DNA of 64,000 nt. Origin: Pseudoduganella violacea (GTDB lineage Bacteria; Pseudomonadota; Gammaproteobacteria; Burkholderiales; Burkholderiaceae_D). The position numbers were made by a program, and so were the translations under genes. A model generated the notes under the pieces. The model did no database searches, was not told where the DNA came from, and was given only the letters and a program-made list of their open reading frames with translations. The stretch spans positions 215,187-279,186 of the forward strand of contig NZ_JACHXD010000009.1 in assembly GCF_014191875.1 (NCBI RefSeq), written 5' to 3'. How positions within the stretch are numbered: the stretch's first letter is position 1; every line of letters starts with the position of its first letter. Of this stretch, positions 40,848 to 47,605 are shown piece after piece.

Positions 40848-41327
40848 TCAGGCCAGGCTGCAGGCGCGCGTTTGCATCACGCCTTTGAGGAAGCCGCGGC
40901 GGATTTTGCCGGCCAGCAGGGCGTTCTGCACTTCCTTGGAATGGCGCTCGGCGCCACTCAGCTTGCGCAGCCAGCCACGGAAGGGGATGGCGCCTTCCAC
41001 CGTGTTTTGCAGGGCGCCGGTGGCGGCCTTGCTGGCCATGTCGCGCGCCATCTCGGTGCGGCCCTGCTTTTCTTCGGGCGCGTCGATGTCGGGGCCGAGC
41101 AGATCGTCCAGGGTATCGACCTGGCTGGCCAGGCTGGGGCAATCCTGTTGCGCGGGCGTGGCATAAGGCTTGTCCAGCGCCTCGCGCAGCGCGGCGGGAA
41201 TCTCGGGCTTGGAAATATTGAGGTCGCGCAGCGGCGTGCCGGCGATTTCGGTGATGCGTGCTTGTTCCGGGCTGGCGCAGGCAGTCAATGCCAGCGCGGC
41301 GGCGATGGCAAGTGCCATTGTCTTCAT
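40848..41327 (-). CDS. Lipoprotein of unknown function
   Basis: This 159-residue protein has a lipoprotein signal (MKTMALAIAAALALTACASPEQ; lipobox LTAC, Cys at residue 17). The mature part is mostly helical, with IPAALREALDKPYATP, LASQVDTLDDLLGPD and LRKLSGAERHSKEVQNALLAGKIRRGFLKG among its segments. No known domain. The gene lies between the LysR gene and the ParA orphan, with separate gaps on both sides, so it is probably expressed on its own. Confidence 0.75.
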   Translation of the reverse strand: MKTMALAIAAALALTACASPEQARITEIAGTPLRDLNISKPEIPAALREALDKPYATPAQQDCPSLASQVDTLDDLLGPDIDAPEEKQGRTEMARDMASKAATGALQNTVEGAIPFRGWLRKLSGAERHSKEVQNALLAGKIRRGFLKGVMQTRACSLA

Positions 41328-41411
41328 AAAACCGTTCCTTATCTAAACTGATGCCAACTATATCATGTTGTCACTAAGAAATTCTGAACGGTGCGCCGTG
41401 GCGACAGGCAG

Positions 41412-41435
41412 CAAAAAGCCACCCGCAGGTGGCTT
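41412..41435 (-). terminator. Terminator of the ParA gene
   Basis: On the minus strand AAGCCACC TGCG GGTGGCTT runs into TTTTTGC, 19 bases after the ParA stop codon. It belongs to the same GCCACC/GGTGGC hairpin family as the tRNA-Phe terminators. Confidence 0.8.
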
Positions 41436-41453
41436 GTCTGGCAACGCTGGCGG

Positions 41454-42224
41454 TCAGGCGGCTTGCAGCTCGCCGTACAGCGCCAGGAATTCCTGGCTCA
41501 GCTTGTGGTTGCGGTCGAGGTGGATCATGGGCAGGTTGCGCTCGTGCGATTCGCGGATGCGGATCGAACTCGACAGCTTGTTCTCCATCACCGGCAAGCC
41601 TTCCTCCTTCAGTTCGTCAACCAGGCGCTGTGGCAGCAGGGCGCGCGGCTGGAACTGGTTGACCACGATGCCTTCGATGCTCAGGTTGGCGTTGTGGTCG
41701 GCCTTGATCTCTTTCACGTTATTGATCAGGGTGTACAGGGCTTGGCGCGAGAAATCGTCGCAGTCGAAGGGGATCAGGCAGGTATCGGCCGCGATCAGGG
41801 CGGATTGGGTGAAGAAGTTATACGCGGGCGGCGTATCGACGAAAATTTCATCGTATTGCTGGCTCAGCTCCTTGAGCGTGTCGCGCAGCTTATAAATCTT
41901 GTGGCGCGATTCGAGCTTGGACTGCAAATCGCCGAGCTCGGGATGGGCCACCATGATGGACAGGTTCTCGAACGGCGTCGTGTGGACGTAGTGGCTGGCT
42001 TCCTTGGCGAACATGGAAAAGCTCAGCATCTGCTCGAAGTAGGCGCCCAGGGTCGGCGCCACCTCGGTAGTGGCCGCGCCCAGCACATAGCGGCTGGAAT
42101 TGCACTGCGGATCGATATCGATCAAGAGTGTCCGCTTGCCCTGGTGCGCCGCAATGGCCGCCAGATTCACCGCAATCGTCGACTTCCCGACCCCGCCCTT
42201 CTGATTGAAGATCACCCGTTTCAT
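41454..42224 (-). CDS. ParA-family ATPase (orphan)
   Basis: The ATG at 42224 gives 256 residues opening MKRVIFNQKGGVGKSTIAVNLAA, the deviant Walker A motif of ParA/MinD ATPases. LLIDIDPQCNSSRYV is the A' segment and EIFVDTPPAYNFF the Walker B. An in-frame ATG at 42236 is an alternative. No ParB, parS-like repeat or cargo gene is adjacent. It is one of the short ParA-like proteins lacking an HTH and could position an unknown cytoplasmic cargo. Confidence 0.88.
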   Translation of the reverse strand: MKRVIFNQKGGVGKSTIAVNLAAIAAHQGKRTLLIDIDPQCNSSRYVLGAATTEVAPTLGAYFEQMLSFSMFAKEASHYVHTTPFENLSIMVAHPELGDLQSKLESRHKIYKLRDTLKELSQQYDEIFVDTPPAYNFFTQSALIAADTCLIPFDCDDFSRQALYTLINNVKEIKADHNANLSIEGIVVNQFQPRALLPQRLVDELKEEGLPVMENKLSSSIRIRESHERNLPMIHLDRNHKLSQEFLALYGELQAA

Positions 42225-42424
42225 ACGCTGGCCCATGAAATGGCTAAGAATGCAAGAATTCTAGCATGATGCGGCGCAGCAAGTGGACAAGTCGGGGCAG
42301 ATTATCGTGTTGTTGACATGCGGTGGACCTTTCCTCGCCGGCACGCGGTAGTTGCTTTAACGCAAGGTGCATTCTGAACCACATCCTAGGATGAAGTTTT
42401 CCGTCATCTTACTTGGAGCTCACG
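42225..42424. other. Intergenic region before the amidase-like gene
   Basis: About 200 bases, increasingly A+T-rich to the right. A TTGACA at 42313-42318 is visible but without a clear -10 at the proper distance. No gene is found. Confidence 0.45.
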
Positions 42425-42796
42425 ATGCCTTACACTGCAAAAAAGAATTTTACAGAACAAGCAAAAATTTTCGGAAATGGTCAGTGTGTAGCCCTGGTGC
42501 GCGAGCTGACAGGCGCACCCGCGTCGTCTACCTGGCGAGAAGGCGATAAGCTGGTTGATTTACTTGAAATTAATGCCCCCATCGCAGCAGGAACAGCCAT
42601 CGCCACATTTTTCGACGGCCGTTATCCAAATTGGCCACATGGTAATCACGCAGCCATTTTTCTGCGCTGGGTTAGTAACGGGATTGAGGTGTTTCACCAA
42701 TGGAAAGGTAAGGCGCCTCACCGGCGTGTGCTCTATTTCGGTCGTTCACAAGCTCAGACATTTCTACGCGCTGAACACTATTCAGTCGTCAAATGA
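42425..42796 (+). CDS. BPSL0067-family protein, Tae2-like peptidoglycan amidase candidate
   Basis: The ATG at 42425 has GGAG at about 7 bases. The 123-residue protein has the NlpC/P60-CHAP-like pattern: GNGQCVALVRELTG with the probable catalytic Cys (residue ~20) and NWPHGNHAAIFL with the probable His (residue ~77). This matches the BPSL0067 family, which I link to the Tae2 type VI secretion amidases; that link is from family knowledge and not proven here. It has no signal peptide, as expected for a T6SS effector. The next gene overlaps by 4 bases and encodes a likely periplasmic immunity protein. G+C is lower than the surroundings. Confidence 0.75.
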   Translation: MPYTAKKNFTEQAKIFGNGQCVALVRELTGAPASSTWREGDKLVDLLEINAPIAAGTAIATFFDGRYPNWPHGNHAAIFLRWVSNGIEVFHQWKGKAPHRRVLYFGRSQAQTFLRAEHYSVVK

Positions 42797-43191
42797 AGAC
42801 CGCAATCCTTGTTCTCGCCAGTACTTTCGCCGGCTTCGCCTCGGCCGGCCAACTGAGCTGCCCCCAATTCGCGCCTGCGGACTGGGGCATCGGGCAGAAA
42901 GCGCTGGAGTCAGTGCGTGTAATGTCCTACCCAGCCCAGGATTTGCCTGGTCCGGATCGTGAATACTATGCTACGCCGCCGTGGGAAGAGCGTGAAAAGG
43001 CAGGATTTATCTACCAAATCTGGCACCTTGAAAAGGTCGTTGGCTTTAAGCATGAGGTCGACTGTGTCTATGCCGGTACGGATCGCTATCTCAGCCTTGA
43101 ACTGGCCAATGCGCGAAGATGTGCCGCACGCTGGCGCGCGCGGCGTGACCATGGGGTTGTTCCCTATAGCTTGAATTTCTGGTGCAAGTAG
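42793..43191 (+). CDS. STY0301-like secreted protein, probable immunity partner
   Basis: This 132-residue protein begins with a signal peptide (MKTAILVLASTFAGFASA, cleavage near residue 18). The mature domain has four cysteines (LSCPQF, EVDCVYAG, ARRCAARW, NFWCK) suggesting two disulfides, and a YQIWHLEKV core. It resembles the STY0301 family found next to BPSL0067-type amidases. Periplasmic location and the ATGA overlap with the upstream gene fit a Tai-type immunity protein protecting the cell wall from the amidase. Function is inferred from pairing. Confidence 0.7.
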   Translation: MKTAILVLASTFAGFASAGQLSCPQFAPADWGIGQKALESVRVMSYPAQDLPGPDREYYATPPWEEREKAGFIYQIWHLEKVVGFKHEVDCVYAGTDRYLSLELANARRCAARWRARRDHGVVPYSLNFWCK

Positions 43192-43221
43192 CATTATGCC
43201 GGCGAAGGGCGGCATGCGCTG

Positions 43222-43626
43222 TTACCGGAAATATTCTCCAGCCCGCTCCGGCTGGTAGAGCACCTCCAGCAGGCGAACTTGCAGCAACTGGCCATCGGGA
43301 CGAGGCCACTCCATCGTATCGCCCACCGACAGGCCCAGCAGGGCGGCGCCAATCGGAGTGAGAATGGAAATGCCGTTTGGCAAATGAGCCATATCCTTGG
43401 GGTAGGCGAGTGTGAGGCAGCGTTCTTCGCCCGCGCCGATAATTTCAAAGCGGACGGTGGAATTCATGGTGACGACGTCGGCCGGCATGTCTTCCGGCGC
43501 CACGATGTCGGCGCGCGCCAGTTCGTCGAGCAGCGCCTGGCCGGTGACATCGGCAGGCCGTGGCGCGTCGAGCAGGGCTTCCAGCCGCTCGGCGTCGAGC
43601 GAGGAAATGGTGATATGGGGTTTCAT
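43222..43626 (-). CDS. rnk: Nucleoside diphosphate kinase regulator Rnk (GreA/GreB-like C-terminus)
   Basis: The ATG at 43626 follows AGGAG and gives 134 residues. The N-terminus has a short helical pair with HITISSLDAERLEALL. The C-terminal half is the GreA/GreB FKBP-like domain: VTMNSTVRFEIIG, CLTLAYPKDM, GISILTPIGAALLGLSVGD and a final WPRPDGQLLQVRLLEV. The arrangement is that of Rnk, which binds RNA polymerase or regulates nucleoside diphosphate kinase. It converges on the immunity-like gene with 30 bases between. Confidence 0.88.
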   Translation of the reverse strand: MKPHITISSLDAERLEALLDAPRPADVTGQALLDELARADIVAPEDMPADVVTMNSTVRFEIIGAGEERCLTLAYPKDMAHLPNGISILTPIGAALLGLSVGDTMEWPRPDGQLLQVRLLEVLYQPERAGEYFR

Positions 43627-43987
43627 TGGCAATTCTCCTGGTTTTCGGTTTGGCTTGAAAGGTAAGCGGTAAGCGGGAGCGGCTCGGCGAGGCGGGGATT
43701 GCCGGACAGGTCCGGTAGGGCCTCACCGAGCCCAGGAAAGCCAGGCGAGATTGCGGTTGAAGAGCAGGCCGGCCACGACAGGCATACCCGATGCGCGCCC
43801 GCTGAGGGAGGCATTGCAAAGGGTTGGAATGGCGGCCAGGGTCATCATGGCTGCGAGTATAACGCGTCCCGCGCGGGGATGAAGGCTTCGCTCCTGAAAA
43901 CGGAAACGCTACCCGAAGATGGCGGTGCCTGTCTTCTTGGTGGCTGTTCAGAAACGACAATGCGCCAGCATGGCTTGTGGAATTGCC
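43627..43987. other. Non-coding stretch between rnk and vapC
   Basis: These 361 bases hold no gene that I can support. A 41-codon minus-strand frame at 43723-43848 is possible but has no recognisable features. The right part contains the tRNA-Phe 3'-end relic at 43904-43944, described separately. Confidence 0.6.
43904..43944 (-). repeat. Degenerate direct repeat of the tRNA-Phe 3' end plus terminator (locus B)
   Basis: The 41 bases align without gaps to 44772-44812, the terminator and last bases of the second tRNA-Phe, with 34 identities by eye. AAACGCnACCCGAAGnTGGCG is followed after 9 bases by TTCTTGGTGGC, at exactly the same distance as in the intact copy. Same orientation. The vapBC genes lie between the two copies, so this could be a decayed attachment site or a lost tRNA copy. 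Confidence 0.72.
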
Positions 43988-44404
43988 TTACGATTCCCAG
44001 GGATTAATGACAGTGACATTGGCCGCTTCGTAGGGAGCCGTATCGCGTGATGCGATGATGAATCTGCGTGACACCGCAATCGCGGCAATGTAGCCATCCG
44101 GTGTTGGAAATCCACGTCCGGCGGCTTTGGCCGTCACCGCCAATTTGGCATAGTTCCGCGCTGCATCAGTGTCGAAGGGGAGTATCCGGCCGCGGAAAAG
44201 GTGCATCAGGCTGTCAAGGGCTTGCGCCAATATATCCCGGCGTTTTCCGGTCGGAAGTGTCCGTATGCCAAACAGCAACTCGGCAAGCGTTACGCTGGAC
44301 AGGTACAGGGTTTCGGCCGCTTGCGCGTTCAACCATGCCCGCACAGCAGGGTGGGGCGCGGGCTTCATCGCTTCAGAAACGACGTTGGTATCGAGAACGA
44401 TCAT
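43988..44404 (-). CDS. VapC/FitB-type PIN-domain toxin
   Basis: This 138-residue ribonuclease-like toxin has the PIN acidic residues: MIVLDTNVVSEAMK (Asp5), a Glu in VTLAELLFGI, Asp in PTPDGYIAAIA, and a further Asp in IIASRDTAPYE. It starts inside the last codons of the antitoxin gene (4-base overlap), the usual toxin-antitoxin layout. The closest group is FitB-like. It lies between the relic repeat and tRNA-Phe copy B, so it is likely cargo of an old insertion. Confidence 0.93.
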   Translation of the reverse strand: MIVLDTNVVSEAMKPAPHPAVRAWLNAQAAETLYLSSVTLAELLFGIRTLPTGKRRDILAQALDSLMHLFRGRILPFDTDAARNYAKLAVTAKAAGRGFPTPDGYIAAIAVSRRFIIASRDTAPYEAANVTVINPWES

Positions 44405-44655
44405 TCAAGCCTGAGCGGATCGGCCGGCAACTTGTCTCTTGCTTGGGTCAATATGTCGATGTCCTCGTCCGTCACGCCAATTTCGCGGCCCAACGCCGCC
44501 AGGGCATCACCCATGAGAAGGCGGGTCTCCGGCTTGACCGCATTCGATAGAATCGCGCGAACTTCGGCCTCCGTGCTATGCCCATGTTGGGCGGCACGCA
44601 CGCGCAAGGCGCGATGCACATCATCTGGTAGATTGCGTACAGTTAACATTGCCAT
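44401..44655 (-). CDS. FitA/VapB-type antitoxin
   Basis: This 84-residue protein opens MAMLTVRNLPDDVHRALRVRAA, a ribbon-helix-helix DNA-binding domain of the FitA type. It continues with GHSTEAEVRAILSNAV and ends in a toxin-binding tail (TQARDKLPADPLRLE). The start at 44655 has a GAGGTG box; an ATG two codons in is possible. It would bind its own promoter and neutralise the PIN toxin. The operon begins about 150 bases from the tRNA-Phe. Confidence 0.92.
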   Translation of the reverse strand: MAMLTVRNLPDDVHRALRVRAAQHGHSTEAEVRAILSNAVKPETRLLMGDALAALGREIGVTDEDIDILTQARDKLPADPLRLE

Positions 44656-44771
44656 AGCATCACCTCATACAAATGCCTGCGACGCATTCATAATATGGTG
44701 TTGACTGCATGTTCGCAAGCCGGGATGCCTAAAAATGGAGCGGATACGAGGGGTGTGGAACCCACGAACAA

Positions 44772-44795
44772 AAACGCCACCCGAAGGTGGCGTTT
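44772..44795 (-). terminator. Terminator of tRNA-Phe (copy B)
   Basis: AAACGCCACC TTCG GGTGGCGTTT on the minus strand is followed by TTGTTCG, 10 bases after the tRNA 3' end. It is the same hairpin as at 21272-21304. Confidence 0.85.
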
Positions 44796-44805
44796 TCTAT
44801 ATTCT

Positions 44806-44881
44806 TGGTGGCCCGGGGCGGAATCGAACCACCGACACAAGGATTTTCAATCCTCTGCTCTACCAACTGAGCTACCAGGCC
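44806..44881 (-). tRNA. tRNA-Phe (GAA), copy B
   Basis: The 76-nt sequence is identical to copy A, with anticodon GAA, the same T arm and an encoded CCA. Its promoter (TTGCAA-16-TATAAT) is at 44892-44919 on the minus strand. Confidence 0.97.
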
Positions 44882-44891
44882 AAGAGGCAAG

Positions 44892-44919
44892 ATTATAGCA
44901 CGCGAAAAAGCATTTGCAA
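44892..44919 (-). promoter_or_regulatory. Promoter of tRNA-Phe copy B
   Basis: On the minus strand TTGCAA (44914-44919), a 16-base spacer, and TATAAT (44892-44897) form a good sigma-70 promoter ending 10 bases before the tRNA 5' end. Confidence 0.75.
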
Positions 44920-45051
44920 TAGCGCCAGGGAAGTTTTTCCTGAAAAATTGCCGACTCAGGGGCGGAAGCGCTGGTCGCGCGCCCTGTATCAAGCCAGAAA
45001 TTCCCTCTCGCGCAAGGCATTCTGCCCTATGGCAAGGGCTATAATGGCCGG

Positions 45052-46275
45052 ATGAACAATCTGTCCACATCGTCCACGCGGCACCACGTGCAGACTGCGG
45101 TTTGCATTGTCGGCAACGGTGCTATCGCCAAAACCACTGCTCTGGCCTTCGCTCAGGCCGGGCACAGCGTCACTTTGCTGGGGCCGCCGCCGTCGCCGGC
45201 CGCCAAGCCCGGCTTGGAAGCGAGTTGGGATGTGCGCGTATATGCGCTGAATCACACCGCCTACAATCTGCTGTCCCGCCTCAAGGTCTGGGGCGCCATG
45301 GACCAGGCGCGCATCGCACCGGTCGACGCCATGCTGGTCAACGGCGATGGCACGCATGCCGGCGGCCTGCACTTTGACGCGTACGGCGCCCATACCGGCA
45401 CTCTGGCCTGGATCGTGGAGGAGCGCAATCTGGACCAGGCTTTGGATGCGGCGCTGCGCTTCGCGCAGAATGTGCACACGGTTTCCGGCCGCGCCACCGC
45501 CCTGGTGCGCGAGGACGATGGCGCCAGCGTGCACCTGGACGATGGTAGCGTGATTAAAGCCGCGCTGGTGGTGGGCGCGGATGGCGCCAACTCCTGGGTG
45601 CGCGGCCAGTGCGATATCGGCATGGATTACCGGCCGTATCACCAGCGCGGCGTGGTGTCCAATTTCGCCTGCGAGAAGCCGCACCATGGCGCGGCCCACC
45701 AATGGTTCACCTGCGAGCAGGGCATCGTGGCCCTGCTGCCGCTGCCGGGCAACCAGGTATCCCTGGTCTGGTCGGCGCCCGATGCGCTGGCCGACACCCT
45801 GTGCAGCGAGGGCGCGCAGCGTCTGGCCGCGCGCCTGGCCGAATTCGCGGCCGACAAGCTGGGCGCCCTGACGCCGCTGCAGCCGGAAGTGGTACGCGAT
45901 TTCCCGCTGCGCCTGATGCGTCCCCATTCCCTGGTGTCGCAGCGCGTGGCCCTGGTGGGCGACGCCGCCCACGTGGTGCATCCGCTGGCCGGCCACGGCA
46001 TGAACCTGGGCTTTGGCGATGTGGAAGACCTGCTCCGCGTGATCTCCGAACGCGAGGAGCAGCGTTCCGTGGGCGACGAGCGCGTGCTGGCGCGCTATGC
46101 CCGCGCGCGCAAGGAAGACGTGCTGCTGATGCAGATCGCCACCGATGGTTTGCAACGTCTTTTCGGCGCCGATCTGGAACCGGTGCGCGTAGTGCGCAAT
46201 TTGGGATTAAACTTGCTGGACAAATTGCCGGGCCTGAAGCGCCGGCTGATTTCTCAAGCACTTGGAAAGCAGTAA
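45052..46275 (+). CDS. UbiH/UbiF-family FAD monooxygenase
   Basis: This 407-residue flavoprotein belongs to the ubiquinone-biosynthesis hydroxylase family. It has the Rossmann FAD motif VCIVGNGAIAKTTALAFAQAG (residues ~17-37; in relatives GxGxxG), a DVRVYALN region, VVGADGANSWVR (the DG motif), and the FAD/O2 motif VALVGDAAHVVHPLAGHGMN. It would hydroxylate the ubiquinone ring or a similar substrate. Which Ubi step cannot be assigned. It is followed 12 bases later by dsbC, so they may be co-transcribed. Confidence 0.88.
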   Translation: MNNLSTSSTRHHVQTAVCIVGNGAIAKTTALAFAQAGHSVTLLGPPPSPAAKPGLEASWDVRVYALNHTAYNLLSRLKVWGAMDQARIAPVDAMLVNGDGTHAGGLHFDAYGAHTGTLAWIVEERNLDQALDAALRFAQNVHTVSGRATALVREDDGASVHLDDGSVIKAALVVGADGANSWVRGQCDIGMDYRPYHQRGVVSNFACEKPHHGAAHQWFTCEQGIVALLPLPGNQVSLVWSAPDALADTLCSEGAQRLAARLAEFAADKLGALTPLQPEVVRDFPLRLMRPHSLVSQRVALVGDAAHVVHPLAGHGMNLGFGDVEDLLRVISEREEQRSVGDERVLARYARARKEDVLLMQIATDGLQRLFGADLEPVRVVRNLGLNLLDKLPGLKRRLISQALGKQ

Positions 46276-46287
46276 ACCGGAGAACGT

Positions 46288-47013
46288 ATGAAAAAAAGTA
46301 AGTTTGCATTGATGCTCATGTCGGCCTTGTTGATGGCTTGCGCCGGCGCGGAAAATCCCACCGAAGCGAATATCAAAAAGCTGATCGAACCGCGCCTGGG
46401 CGACAATGTGAAGGTCGATTCGGTCAAGGAAACTCCTTACGCCGGCCTGTATGAGATCCGCATCGGCGACGAAATCCGCTACACCGACAAGACCGCGACT
46501 TACCTGATGGTGGGCCATATCTTCAATCTGAAGACCACCGAAGACCTGACCCAGGCCCGCATCGACGACATCAACAAGATCAAGTTCAGCGATCTGCCGC
46601 TGGAACTGGCGCTGAAAACCGTGAAGGGCAACGGCAAGCGCGTGATCGCCGTGTTCGAAGACCCGAACTGCGGCTACTGCAAGCGCTTCCGCAAGCAGAC
46701 CCTGAACGAGATGGACAATGTGACGGTGTACACCTTTATGTACAACATCCTGTCCGAAGATTCGTTCACCAAGTCGAAAAACATCTGGTGCTCGGCCGAC
46801 CGCAACAAGGCCTGGGACGACTGGATGGTCGCCAACAAGGCCGCGCCGGCCGCGCCGTCAGGCTGCGTGGCGCCGAACGACAAGGTGCTGGCCCTGGGCC
46901 AAAAACTGCGCATCAACGGCACGCCGGCGATCTTCTTCGCCGACGGCAGCCGCGTTCCTGGCGCGATCGACGCCAAGACGCTGGAATCCAAGCTGTCCGC
47001 AATCAAGCAGTAA
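46288..47013 (+). CDS. dsbC: DsbC-type periplasmic disulfide isomerase
   Basis: This 241-residue protein begins with a Lys-rich signal peptide (MKKSKFALMLMSALLMACAG); the LLMACAG sequence suggests it may be a lipoprotein, which is unusual for DsbC. An N-terminal dimerisation domain (IKKLIEPRLGDNVKVDSV, GLYEIRIGDEIRYTD) leads to a thioredoxin domain with the active site EDPNCGYCKRF. The cis-Pro loop is INGTPAIFF. Extra cysteines occur in NIWCSAD and SGCVAPND. It isomerises wrong disulfides in exported proteins. Confidence 0.9.
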   Translation: MKKSKFALMLMSALLMACAGAENPTEANIKKLIEPRLGDNVKVDSVKETPYAGLYEIRIGDEIRYTDKTATYLMVGHIFNLKTTEDLTQARIDDINKIKFSDLPLELALKTVKGNGKRVIAVFEDPNCGYCKRFRKQTLNEMDNVTVYTFMYNILSEDSFTKSKNIWCSADRNKAWDDWMVANKAAPAAPSGCVAPNDKVLALGQKLRINGTPAIFFADGSRVPGAIDAKTLESKLSAIKQ

Positions 47014-47025
47014 GCATCATCCGAC

Positions 47026-47054
47026 GGGATGCCCGGGCCCAGGCCCGCCATCCC
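47026..47054. terminator. GC-rich hairpin after dsbC
   Basis: GGGATG...CATCCC encloses CGGGCC...GGCCCG, giving a long stem 12 bases after the dsbC stop. No T run follows, so its role as terminator is uncertain. Confidence 0.45.
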
Positions 47055-47135
47055 GCAGCATCATTATTGGCGCGCATATCGCTTGCGTGCCTGTACCTCT
47101 TTCACGAAGCCCCAGCCAACGCCAAGGAGTAAGAG

Positions 47136-47594
47136 ATGATTACGCTGAATATCAACGGACGCGATACCCAGCTCGATGCCGATCCATCGACACCGATCCT
47201 ATGGGCCTTGCGCGACAACCTGAATATGACGGGCACCAAGTTCGGCTGTGGCGCGGCCTTGTGCGGCGCCTGCACCGTGCATATGGGCGGTCAGGCCATC
47301 CGTTCCTGCGTAACGCCGATCTCCTCGGCCGTGGGCCAGAAAATCACCACCATCGAGGCGATGGAAGGCGACAAGGTGGGCAAGGCGGTGCAAAACGCCT
47401 GGGTCAAGCATGATGTGCCGCAGTGCGGCTACTGTCAGAGCGGCCAGGTGATGAGCGCCACGGCTCTGCTGAAAACGAATAAGTCGCCCAGCGACGCCGA
47501 CATCGAAAGCGCCATGGCCGGCAATATCTGCCGCTGCGGCACCTATCAGCGTATCCGCGCCGCCATCAAGGACGCGGCCAAATCCCTCGCCTGA
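47136..47594 (+). CDS. [2Fe-2S] subunit of periplasmic molybdenum hydroxylase (IorA-like)
   Basis: This 152-residue protein has both iron-sulfur cluster sites of the xanthine oxidase family: [15 protein letters not shown] (plant-type cluster) and [10 protein letters not shown] with [11 protein letters not shown] (second cluster). The size fits IorA, the small subunit of isoquinoline 1-oxidoreductase and related aldehyde oxidases. It is followed 11 bases later by the large subunit, with which it would form an electron-transfer pair. No signal peptide, so it is probably co-exported with the Tat-bearing partner. Confidence 0.94.
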   Translation: MITLNINGRDTQLDADPSTPILWALRDNLNMTGTKFGCGAALCGACTVHMGGQAIRSCVTPISSAVGQKITTIEAMEGDKVGKAVQNAWVKHDVPQCGYCQSGQVMSATALLKTNKSPSDADIESAMAGNICRCGTYQRIRAAIKDAAKSLA

Positions 47595-47605
47595 AGGAGA
47601 GCGTC

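Noticed and set aside
42313..42318. TTGACA before the BPSL0067-family gene
   Set aside because: No acceptable -10 box at 16-18 bases, so not called as a promoter.
43723..43848. 41-codon minus-strand frame between rnk and vapC, starting MMTLAAIPTL
   Set aside because: No recognisable family and no good ribosome binding site. Possible small gene but unsupported.
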